Assembly: GCF_031954365.1 (NCBI RefSeq)
Contig: NZ_JAUSVZ010000003.1
From: Brevibacillus aydinogluensis
GTDB lineage: Bacteria; Bacillota; Bacilli; Brevibacillales; Brevibacillaceae
Length of the DNA stretch: 64,000 bases
Reading direction: 5' to 3' (one strand)
Part shown: piece after piece, positions 33,638 to 41,135 of the stretch
How positions within the stretch are numbered: the first letter of the stretch is position 1
Layout: each line of letters opens with the position of its first letter
Position numbers and translations under genes: made by a program
Notes under the pieces: generated by a model
Databases searched by the model: none
Seen by the model: only the letters and a program-made list of their open reading frames with translations
Told to the model about the DNA's origin: nothing

Positions 33638-34606
33638 TCAGGGCAAGCGCCGGCTGGAAATCACTCCAGAAACGGTGGTGGGGACCAATCCCTTTTGCTT
33701 CGCCATCCTGATCAACGTATCCAGCCCTGCTGCCGTGGGCGCGGTCGGGTGCATCAGAACCAGTACTCCGTTGCCCATTTTGGGCTCGATCCGCCGAATC
33801 AGCACGTCTACCGACGGCTTTTGCCAGTCAACCGTGTCCGCTGTCCAGAGGATGGTCGTCATCTGGAAGTCGTGGCGGGCGATGTCGACGACCGCTTGAT
33901 TGAACGCACCGGAGGGAGGGGCAAACAGCACAGGTGTTACCCCTAGTGTATGGCGGATCACCTCCTGTGTGCGGCCGATTTCCTGGCGAATGCGCTCACG
34001 GCCCAACCGGCTCATGTCGGGGTGGGAGTATGCGTGGTTGCCGATCTCGTGACCCCGGGCAGCAATCTTTTTCGCCCATTCCGGGAAGCGTTTGACCCAC
34101 GACCCGTCCAGGAAAAACGTGGTCTTCACCCCGTGTTTGTCCAGCGTGTCCAGGATGGTATCGAGATACTCGTTGCCCCAGGCAACATTGATCATAAACG
34201 AAATGGCCGGCTTTTTTTCGTTCCCCCGGTAAACGGGGTGCGCACCCAATTGTTCCAGCGTGACCGCCGGAGGGACCTCCTTGTACACCAGCGACTCCGG
34301 GCCTGGCGTGCGGGACCGCTTCATGTTGGCCAGGGATGCCTCGACGTCCACGACGCGTCCGTTGTAACCGGGAATCGCTTTCCAGATGGGGTCGATCCGG
34401 GCATTGATCGGTGCCTCTTCCCGTCCCTGTTTCCACTGATCGATCAGGGCGCGCAGCCGTTCATCCCCTTCCAGGGAAAGCGCTGCCTGCACGGTCTGGC
34501 GCTTGACCGTGTCAACGTACTGATCGATCGGACCGTTGCTGAGAACAAAGAACAGGAGGACCGCACCCCCTCCCATAAACCACAAGCGTTTTGCCTTTTG
34601 ACCCAT
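33638..34606 (-). CDS. ylxY: YlxY-type polysaccharide deacetylase-like protein (probably non-catalytic)
   Basis: The 322-aa protein has an N-terminal membrane anchor (about 8-24) and a C-terminal NodB-like domain (about 140-315) with GHEIGNHAYSHPDM and WTADTVDW. The first NodB motif, normally TFDDG with the catalytic aspartate, is replaced by SFMINVAWGNE, as I recall for B. subtilis YlxY. Deacetylase activity is therefore doubtful. Start ATG 34606 after AGGGGG. It follows pnp as in B. subtilis. Confidence 0.9.
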   Translation of the reverse strand: MGQKAKRLWFMGGGAVLLFFVLSNGPIDQYVDTVKRQTVQAALSLEGDERLRALIDQWKQGREEAPINARIDPIWKAIPGYNGRVVDVEASLANMKRSRTPGPESLVYKEVPPAVTLEQLGAHPVYRGNEKKPAISFMINVAWGNEYLDTILDTLDKHGVKTTFFLDGSWVKRFPEWAKKIAARGHEIGNHAYSHPDMSRLGRERIRQEIGRTQEVIRHTLGVTPVLFAPPSGAFNQAVVDIARHDFQMTTILWTADTVDWQKPSVDVLIRRIEPKMGNGVLVLMHPTAPTAAGLDTLIRMAKQKGLVPTTVSGVISSRRLP

Positions 34607-34689
34607 GAGGGTTGCCCCCTTCCTTCTCTGCCGTACAACCTTTCTTTGTCCAGTGTATGTATGGAGAAAAACGGTTAGACGAAAAAAGA

Positions 34690-34713
34690 ACATCCCTGTC
34701 AAAACAGAGATGT
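34690..34713 (-). terminator. Terminator upstream of ylxY (second pnp terminator)
   Basis: Stem ACATCTCTGT/ACAGGGATGT with a TTTG loop, followed by TCTTTTTTC on the minus strand. One mismatch-type (G-T) pair. It lies 100 bp after pnp. Confidence 0.78.
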
Positions 34714-34761
34714 CCGTGTGCAGACGACGTGGTTGGCAAAACGCAAAACGCAAAAAGAAAA

Positions 34762-34801
34762 AGCTTCCGTACGCGAAGATACCTTCGAGTGACGAAGCCT
34801 T
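34762..34801 (-). terminator. First hairpin after pnp
   Basis: Imperfect stem AGGCTTCGT/ACGGAAGCT with an inner CGAAG/CTTCG hairpin, followed on the minus strand by TTTTCTTTTTGCG, 12 bp beyond the pnp stop. With the hairpin at 34690-34713 it forms a tandem terminator. Confidence 0.65.
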
Positions 34802-34812
34802 TTGCTTGTAAG

Positions 34813-36948
34813 TTATTCTGCTTTAGCAGCCGCACGCTGTGCCGCCTGTTCCTTCAGCACGGCCTTGCGGGACAGGTTGATCCGGCCCTGGTCGTCAATT
34901 TCCGTAACCTTGACGAGCACTTTGTCGCCGATGGAGACGACATCTTCGGTCTTGGCGACCCGTTCTTCCGCCAGTTGGGAAATGTGGCAGAGACCTTCCT
35001 TGCCGGCAAACAGTTCGATGAACGCCCCGTATTTTTCCACGCGCTTCACGGTGCCCAGATAGGTCTGGCCAACGGTTACCTCGCGAACCAGGTCTTCGAT
35101 GATCTGTTTCGCACGCAGGTTGGCTTCCTGATCGACCGAGGCGATGTAGATGCGACCATCTTGTTCGATGTCGATTTTGACGCCCGTTTCGTCGATGATC
35201 TTGTTGATGACGCGTCCTTGGGGACCGATCACTTCGCGGATCTTGTCCGGATTGATCTGCATCGTGATAATCTTCGGCGCGTATGGAGAAAGCTGCGGCC
35301 GCGGTGCGGAGATCGTTTCCATCATGTGCTTGAGAATCACGAGCCGTCCTTCGCGAGCCTGTTCCAGCGCCTGCTGCAGAATCTCCCGGTTGATGCCGGA
35401 AATCTTGATGTCCATCTGAATGGCGGTAACCCCTTTTTCCGTACCGGCCACCTTGAAGTCCATGTCGCCGAGATGGTCTTCCATGCCCTGGATGTCAGTC
35501 AGGATGGAGAAGGTCTTGCCGTCGTTGCCCATGATCAGCCCCATCGCGATACCGGCAACCGGCGCCTTGATCGGCACGCCTGCATCCATCAGAGCCAACA
35601 CGCTGGCGCAAATCGACGCCTGGGAGGTGGAGCCGTTGGATTCGATCACCTCGGAAACAAGCCGGATGGTATACGGGAACTCGCTCTCAGACGGGATGAT
35701 CGGTTCGATCGCCCGCTCGCCCAGCGCTCCGTGCCCGATTTCGCGGCGTCCCGGTGCCCGCAACGGACGTGCTTCCCCTACACTGTACGGCGGGAAATTG
35801 TAGTGGTGCATGAAGCGTTTGGACTCTTCCAGACCCAATCCGTCCAGGATCTGCACATCCCCCAGCGCACCGAGCGTACATACGCTGAGCGCTTGCGTTT
35901 GGCCCCGTGTGAACAGCCCGGAACCGTGCGTGCGAGGCAGCAAGCCCACTTCGCTGGACAGCGGACGAATTTCGTTGAGGGCCCGTCCATCCGGCCGGAT
36001 TTTCTCCTCGGTGATCAGGCGACGCACTTCTTCCTTGACGATGTTGTGCAGCACCTCGTTGATCATCGCTTCCTGTTCCGGATACGTCTCCGGATTGAGC
36101 TCGGCAAAGTGCTGACGCGTTTCTTCCTTGATTGCGTCAATTGCGTCGTAGCGCGCCTGCTTCTCCTCGATGCGGATCGCTTCCTTCAACCGGGCTTCGG
36201 CATAGCTGCGGACAGCCTGGTCAATCTCCGGGTCCACTTCATGCAGCACGACTTCCATTTTTTCCTTGCCGATCTCGGCGACGATCTGATCCTGGAATGC
36301 GACCAGTTCCTTGATGACCTCGTGACCGGTCATGATCGCTTCCAGCATCACTTCTTCCGGCACCTGGTCGGCTCCCGCCTCCACCATGTTGATGGCGTCG
36401 CGCGTACCGGCCACGACCAGATGAATGTCGCTCTTTTCCATCTGTTCGACGGTCGGGTTGATCACGAACTGGCCGTCTACGCGCCCGACGATCACGCCGG
36501 CAATGGGGCCGTTAAACGGAATTTCCGATACGCACAGCGCAGCCGACGTACCGATCATCGCAGCGATCTCCGGCGAGCAGTCCTGGTCAACGGACAGCAC
36601 CGTGTTTACCACCTGGACTTCATTGCGGAACCCCTCGGGGAACAACGGACGAATCGGACGGTCAATCAGGCGGCTGGCCAAAATCGCCTTTTCGCTGGGA
36701 CGTCCCTCCCGTTTGATAAACCCTCCGGGAATTTTCCCGACTGCATACAGGCGCTCCTCGTAGTTGACGGTCAGCGGGAAAAAGTCAATCGGCTTTGCTT
36801 CCTTGGATACCGTCACAGCGGAGAGAATCGCCGTATCGCCGTACCGAACCAAAACCGAACCTTGTGCCTGCTTGGCCATCTTGCCGAATTCCAGCGTCAG
36901 TTTGCGGCCTGCCAGGTCAAAGTCGTATGTACGGTATTGTTGCTCCAT
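34813..36948 (-). CDS. pnp: Polynucleotide phosphorylase
   Basis: PNPase is the phosphorolytic 3'-to-5' exonuclease of the RNA-decay machinery. The 711-aa product contains two RNase PH domains (about 1-230 and 310-545), a KH domain (IREVIGPQGRVINKIIDETG) and a C-terminal S1 domain (VGQTYLGTVKRVEKYGAFIELF). ATG start after GAAGGAGG. It is downstream of rpsO, as in most bacteria, separated by a terminator and a 250-bp region. Confidence 0.98.
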   Translation of the reverse strand: MEQQYRTYDFDLAGRKLTLEFGKMAKQAQGSVLVRYGDTAILSAVTVSKEAKPIDFFPLTVNYEERLYAVGKIPGGFIKREGRPSEKAILASRLIDRPIRPLFPEGFRNEVQVVNTVLSVDQDCSPEIAAMIGTSAALCVSEIPFNGPIAGVIVGRVDGQFVINPTVEQMEKSDIHLVVAGTRDAINMVEAGADQVPEEVMLEAIMTGHEVIKELVAFQDQIVAEIGKEKMEVVLHEVDPEIDQAVRSYAEARLKEAIRIEEKQARYDAIDAIKEETRQHFAELNPETYPEQEAMINEVLHNIVKEEVRRLITEEKIRPDGRALNEIRPLSSEVGLLPRTHGSGLFTRGQTQALSVCTLGALGDVQILDGLGLEESKRFMHHYNFPPYSVGEARPLRAPGRREIGHGALGERAIEPIIPSESEFPYTIRLVSEVIESNGSTSQASICASVLALMDAGVPIKAPVAGIAMGLIMGNDGKTFSILTDIQGMEDHLGDMDFKVAGTEKGVTAIQMDIKISGINREILQQALEQAREGRLVILKHMMETISAPRPQLSPYAPKIITMQINPDKIREVIGPQGRVINKIIDETGVKIDIEQDGRIYIASVDQEANLRAKQIIEDLVREVTVGQTYLGTVKRVEKYGAFIELFAGKEGLCHISQLAEERVAKTEDVVSIGDKVLVKVTEIDDQGRINLSRKAVLKEQAAQRAAAKAE

Positions 36949-37171
36949 GTTGCTAGCAGTCCTCCTTCACGACGTAGTGACACGTATACAATCTTTTTCT
37001 ACCTATATGTATTATTTCCTGCCTGTTTGAAAATTAAATGGCACCCTGTGCCAGTTGCACGGGAAGAATGGAGTTTCGCCAGCGGTCGCCGGGCGCAGGA
37101 TCGCCGAGAAGCGACTGGTCTGCAGCTCGTAACGTCACCCCGCTGGCGGAAAGAGGCGCAGACAGCAGAAA

Positions 37172-37190
37172 AAGCGGGATGAACCCGCTT
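37172..37190 (-). terminator. Terminator of rpsO
   Basis: Stem AAGCGGG/CCCGCTT with a 5-nt loop, followed by TTTCTGCTG on the minus strand, 14 bp beyond the rpsO stop. Confidence 0.8.
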
Positions 37191-37204
37191 TCCAACTGAT
37201 GTCA

Positions 37205-37474
37205 TTAGCGACGCAGACCGAGACGGTCAATCAGTACGCGATAGCGCTGAATGTCCGTTTCTTTCAGGTAGTTCAACAGATTGCGGCGCTGACCAACCAT
37301 CTTCAGCAGACCACGACGGCTGTGGTGGTCTTTCTTGTGAACGCGCAGATGTTCGTTCAGGTTGTTGATGTTTTCGGTCAGGATAGCGATCTGAACTTCC
37401 GGAGAACCAGTGTCGTTCTCATGCGTGCGGAACTCTTGAATCAGTTGAGCTTTGCGTTCTTGAGACAGTGCCAT
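37205..37474 (-). CDS. rpsO: 30S ribosomal protein S15
   Basis: The 89-aa protein (MALSQERKAQLIQEF start, HRGLL-type HSRRGLLKMVGQRRNLL core, RLGLRR end) is a standard S15, which binds 16S rRNA at an early assembly step. Two consecutive ATG codons precede it (37477 and 37474) after GGGAGGTGA; I chose the second by homology. Promoter at 37570-37598 with an 85-nt leader that could hold an S15 autoregulatory site. Confidence 0.97.
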   Translation of the reverse strand: MALSQERKAQLIQEFRTHENDTGSPEVQIAILTENINNLNEHLRVHKKDHHSRRGLLKMVGQRRNLLNYLKETDIQRYRVLIDRLGLRR

Positions 37475-37569
37475 CATGACTCACCTCCCTCTTGTCTATC
37501 CCCGTCAGCCGAGTCTGCCGCCGGTGAGTGTCGGACAGCCAAGCTGCGGTTATCTGTACAACGTTTTGA

Positions 37570-37598
37570 ATTATAGCATACCGCTCATGGAAAAGCAA
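37570..37598 (-). promoter_or_regulatory. Promoter for rpsO
   Basis: Minus strand: -35 TTGCTT (37593-37598), 17-bp spacer, -10 TATAAT (37570-37575). The -35 lies 10 bp after the ribF stop, so rpsO can be expressed independently of the nusA-infB operon. Confidence 0.75.
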
Positions 37599-37607
37599 AG
37601 AAAAGAT

Positions 37608-38549
37608 TTACACGTTCGCCTCGGCAAACTTCCGCTTGGCGTACTCCACATCTTCCCGAATTTGTGCGATCAGCGCGTCCACACCGGAGAATTTTTGCTC
37701 GTCGCGGATGAAGAACAGAAATTCCACTTCCACTTCTTTTCCGTACAGGTCTCCCTGGAAGTCAAAAATGTGCACTTCCAGCGACTTTTCCTTCTTCTCC
37801 AGCTCAAACGTCGGCTTGATGCCCACGTTCATCACGCCCCGGTAGCTTTGCCCGTCCACGTTGAAACGGACGCCGTACACCCCGTTTTTCCCGATCAGAT
37901 ACGGGCGTGATAGGCGCACGTTGGCTGTGGGGAAGCCGATCGTGCGGCCGCGCTTGTCGCCGTGGACGACCACGCCCCTGATCTTGTACGGCCGTCCGAG
38001 CAGCAGACGGGTCTGCTCCACGTTGCCATGGTGCAGATACTCACGGATGATCGTGCTGCTCACTTTTTCGCCCAACCGGTTGACCGGTCCGACGATGTCG
38101 ATGCCGTACCGTCCCTCGCTTGATGCCAGCAGCGTCTGTGCAGTACCCATGCCGCGGTAGCCAAACGTGTAGTCAAACCCGACGACCACATGGCGGCAGT
38201 TGAGCGGCAGCAGGCACTCGGCGATGAAGTCCTCCGGGTAGACGGCCGCGAAGGCGATGTCAAAACGCATCACGTAGGTCAGATCTACGCCCATCTTTTC
38301 CAGTTGTTCCAGCTTATCCGCCAGCGGGGTGAGATACTGGCTGTACCCGGTCTGCCCCAGCACCTCGCGCGGATGGGGATCGAAGGTCATGATCGCGCTT
38401 TTCCATCCGTTCATCTTGGCCGTGTCGATCGCTTTCTGAATCACGCGCCGATGGCCGATATGTACGCCGTCAAAATACCCCAGGGCAATGGCGCAGGGGT
38501 CCGGCTGCAAATCCCGCGGCAGTGGATACGTCAAGGATATCGTTTTCAC
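37608..38549 (-). CDS. ribF: Bifunctional riboflavin kinase / FAD synthetase
   Basis: The 313-aa enzyme (RibC in B. subtilis) makes FMN and FAD. The N-terminal nucleotidyltransferase domain has GYFDGVHIGH (24-33) and STIIREYL; the C-terminal flavokinase domain has GDKRGRTIGFPTANV and GVMNVGIKPTF. GTG start after GAGGTG, 2 bp downstream of truB. No FMN riboswitch precedes it; it is the last gene of the rimP-nusA-infB operon. Confidence 0.97.
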   Translation of the reverse strand: MKTISLTYPLPRDLQPDPCAIALGYFDGVHIGHRRVIQKAIDTAKMNGWKSAIMTFDPHPREVLGQTGYSQYLTPLADKLEQLEKMGVDLTYVMRFDIAFAAVYPEDFIAECLLPLNCRHVVVGFDYTFGYRGMGTAQTLLASSEGRYGIDIVGPVNRLGEKVSSTIIREYLHHGNVEQTRLLLGRPYKIRGVVVHGDKRGRTIGFPTANVRLSRPYLIGKNGVYGVRFNVDGQSYRGVMNVGIKPTFELEKKEKSLEVHIFDFQGDLYGKEVEVEFLFFIRDEQKFSGVDALIAQIREDVEYAKRKFAEANV

Positions 38550-38551
38550 GT

Positions 38552-39481
38552 TTACACCTCGGTGGGAAAGACTTTTTCAGCCTTGGCAAAAAGACCTTTG
38601 GGGCCGCGGCAGACGCGGTGAATGCCTAGCAGCTGTTCGCCTGCAAACAGGCAGATCAGGCTGCCCTCTTCCGCCTTCACGCCGGGAAGAGCGGTGGACA
38701 GACCGTTCAGCACCGCTTTTGTCCGCTCAGGCGGCACCTGATACCTCGGCAAGAACGAGACCGCTTGCGACAAGGGGACCAACCAGGGGGACAAATCCTC
38801 ACCGCCCGCGCTTTTTTCTTCCAGCAGCTCCAGCGCCACGGCGTCCCTTTCTGAAAACGGGCCGCTTTTGACGCGCCTCAACTGCTTCATATGGGCAGGA
38901 TACCCCAGAGCTCGTCCCAGGTCAACACACAAGGTGCGCACATACGTGCCTTTGGAACACGTGCAGGAAAAGTGCACGTCTACGCCGTCGCCGTCCGGCC
39001 GGATGTCGTGCAGGTCCAGTTCGTAGATCGTCACTTTGCGGGCGGGGCGCTCCACCACTTCGCCCTCTCTGGCCAATTGGTACAGCCGCTTGCCGTTTAT
39101 CTTGACGGCAGAGTACATCGGCGGCACCTGCTCGATCTCGCCCAGAAACTGGCTGAACACGTCATTCAGCCGCTCTGTCGTGATCTCCGCAGAGTCGACC
39201 GGCACGTGTTCCACCCGTTCACCGGCCGCGTCCTCGGTCGTTGTGGAGGAACCGAGGCGCATCACCACATCGTATCGCTTCGGAAGGTCCTGCAGGTATT
39301 CCACCAAGCGGGTGGCATGCCCCAGACAGACAGGCAGCACACCGGTCACGTCCGGGTCCAGGGTGCCGGCATGCCCCACTTTTTTCGTGCGAAACAGGCG
39401 GCGGATACGCGCCACGCAATCGTGGGAGGTCATTCCGGCCGGCTTGTCCAGCACGACGACGCCATGCCACTTGTTACTCAT
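38552..39481 (-). CDS. truB: tRNA pseudouridine(55) synthase
   Basis: TruB converts U55 in the T loop of tRNAs. The 309-aa product has the catalytic Asp42 in HAGTLDPDVTG, YSAVKINGKRLY and CSKGTYVRTLCVDLG. ATG start overlapping the nrnA stop by 8 bp. Between nrnA and ribF in the nusA operon. Confidence 0.97.
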   Translation of the reverse strand: MSNKWHGVVVLDKPAGMTSHDCVARIRRLFRTKKVGHAGTLDPDVTGVLPVCLGHATRLVEYLQDLPKRYDVVMRLGSSTTTEDAAGERVEHVPVDSAEITTERLNDVFSQFLGEIEQVPPMYSAVKINGKRLYQLAREGEVVERPARKVTIYELDLHDIRPDGDGVDVHFSCTCSKGTYVRTLCVDLGRALGYPAHMKQLRRVKSGPFSERDAVALELLEEKSAGGEDLSPWLVPLSQAVSFLPRYQVPPERTKAVLNGLSTALPGVKAEEGSLICLFAGEQLLGIHRVCRGPKGLFAKAEKVFPTEV

Positions 39482-40469
39482 CGGCGTTCACTCCCAACGC
39501 CTGCCCCAGGGCGTTCCACACCCGTTCCTGCGCCTCCGCCAGCGTTCCGCGAAGCGTGCAGCCTGCCGCTTTGGCGTGGCCGCCGCCCCCCAGCTGCTTG
39601 GCGATCTCCGACACGTCCACGCGGCTGCGGGCCCGCAGGCTCACCTTCACCGTCCCCGGCTCCGCTTCCACAAACGACACGCCTACTTCCACGCCTTCAA
39701 TGTTGCGGCAGTAATTTACCAGTCCCCCGGCATCCTCCCGGTCGGCCCCTACACTTTCCAAATCCTGGCGAGAAACAAAAACGGATGCCACCAGGTTGCC
39801 ATGGGACATGCGCAGCGTCTGCAGCGCCTGCCTGAGCAGCTTGACATGGGACAGCGTGATGACTTCAAGACACCGCTCCGCCACGTCGCCCGGATTGACG
39901 CCGTACCGCAGCAAGCGGGCGGCGATCTCCATGTTGTACGGCGACGTGTTGGAGTAGCGGAAGCCGCCCGTGTCGGTCAAAAGTCCCGTGTAGATGCAGA
40001 GCGCAAAATCTTCGGTGATCGGCAGCCCGGCCGCCTCGTTCAGGTCATACAGAATCTCTGCCGTGGCCGCCGCATCGGTGCGAATGACGTTTACCGCACC
40101 AAAGGCGTCGTTGGTGGGATGGTGATCGATATTGAGCAGGGCGGCGTCGGGGGCAAACAGATGACGCACGTCCCCCATTCGCGACGCATCGGCGCAGTCG
40201 ACCGCGATCACGGCGGAAAAGGTGTCGCCGGCCAAATCTTGCGAAAGATTGCAAATCCGCTCAAACCGGGGCAAAAATGAAAATTTGTCCGGCGCGCCGC
40301 TCTCATTGACGAGCACGTATGATTTTCCCAACTGTTCCAGCATTGCGGCCACAGCCAGTGTAGAACCGATCGCATCCCCGTCCGGGTTGACGTGGGAGAG
40401 AATCAGGAAGCGATCGTGTTCCCGCAGGAACCGGACCGCTTCCTCCAAGGCACGGCGATAATCAGTCAT
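39474..40469 (-). CDS. nrnA: Bifunctional oligoribonuclease / pAp phosphatase (NrnA)
   Basis: NrnA is a DHH-DHHA1 phosphoesterase that degrades nanoRNAs and dephosphorylates 3'-phosphoadenosine 5'-phosphate. The 331-aa product has HVNPDGDAIGS, AVDCAD, NIDHHPTN and the C-terminal DHHA1 motif GGGGHAKAAG. Start ATG 40469 after AAGGAG; overlaps rbfA by 8 bp. In B. subtilis nrnA is elsewhere; here it is part of the translation-factor operon. Confidence 0.94.
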   Translation of the reverse strand: MTDYRRALEEAVRFLREHDRFLILSHVNPDGDAIGSTLAVAAMLEQLGKSYVLVNESGAPDKFSFLPRFERICNLSQDLAGDTFSAVIAVDCADASRMGDVRHLFAPDAALLNIDHHPTNDAFGAVNVIRTDAAATAEILYDLNEAAGLPITEDFALCIYTGLLTDTGGFRYSNTSPYNMEIAARLLRYGVNPGDVAERCLEVITLSHVKLLRQALQTLRMSHGNLVASVFVSRQDLESVGADREDAGGLVNYCRNIEGVEVGVSFVEAEPGTVKVSLRARSRVDVSEIAKQLGGGGHAKAAGCTLRGTLAEAQERVWNALGQALGVNADE

Positions 40470-40833
40470 CCTGCTTGTCTCCTTTGGCACCTTCTGTGGA
40501 GATTTCACGGAGAATCGATTCAATCCGGTTCCCGTAATCGATCGACTCATCCAGTTTGAATACGAAATCGGGCACGTGGCGCAGCTTTACACGCCGGCCG
40601 ATCTCCGTGCGCAGATAGCCCTTTGCCTTTTGCAGCCCGGCCAGGGACGCCTTGCGCTGTTCGTCGTCGCCGAAAATGCTGACGAACACCTTGGCCAACT
40701 GGAGATCGCTGGTCACTTCCACATCCGTTACCGTGACGAAGCCGATGCGCGGGTCCTTCAGGCCGCGCTGCAAGAGGACGCTCAGTTCTTTCTTGATCTC
40801 CTCGCCCACCCGGCTCATCCTCGTCTTGTTCAT
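40462..40833 (-). CDS. rbfA: Ribosome-binding factor A
   Basis: RbfA assists late 16S rRNA maturation and cold adaptation. The 123-aa KH-like protein has SRVGEEIKKELS, DPRIGFVTVTDVEVTSDL and VPDFVFKLDESIDYGNRI. Start ATG 40833 after GGAGGTGA; the open frame continues 40 codons upstream over ylxP. Acidic C-terminal tail. Confidence 0.96.
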   Translation of the reverse strand: MNKTRMSRVGEEIKKELSVLLQRGLKDPRIGFVTVTDVEVTSDLQLAKVFVSIFGDDEQRKASLAGLQKAKGYLRTEIGRRVKLRHVPDFVFKLDESIDYGNRIESILREISTEGAKGDKQDD

Positions 40834-40853
40834 TTCTGTCACCTCCGCTGGCG

Positions 40854-41135
40854 TTAGTCGTAGTATTCCGTATCGGCGCGAATCAACTCCACGCCGGGAT
40901 GGTTTTCCACCAGACGGACAGCCGCCTGGATTTGTTCCTGCAAAAACGACCATTCATTAGCAACGGCAGCGATACCCAGCACGGTACGCTGCCACTGCTC
41001 TTGACAGGCCAACTCCGCCGCGGAGACGTTGAAGCGGCTCCGCAGCTTGCCAAGTATGCTCTTGACGATGGCCCGTTTCTCCTTTAGATTGCGGCAGGCG
41101 GGCAGAAACAGTTCGATCCGCGCCCCCGCCAGCAT
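40854..41135 (-). CDS. ylxP: YlxP family protein (DUF503)
   Basis: The 93-aa conserved protein of unknown function lies between infB and rbfA as in B. subtilis and has the DUF503 segments LKEKRAIVKSILGKLRSRFNVS and VNHPG-like VENHPGVELI. ATG start 41135 shares its A with the infB TAA stop (TAATG). Confidence 0.9.
   Translation of the reverse strand: MLAGARIELFLPACRNLKEKRAIVKSILGKLRSRFNVSAAELACQEQWQRTVLGIAAVANEWSFLQEQIQAAVRLVENHPGVELIRADTEYYD

Noticed and set aside
34612..37182. 856-aa plus-strand open frame opposite pnp
   Set aside because: It is the antisense shadow of pnp and ylxY in a GC-rich genome: no ribosome binding site, no recognisable domain, composition rich in His/Arg/Phe as expected from an antisense frame.
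38550..38560. FMN riboswitch before ribF
   Set aside because: Only 2 bp separate truB and ribF, and no RFN-like conserved blocks are present upstream.
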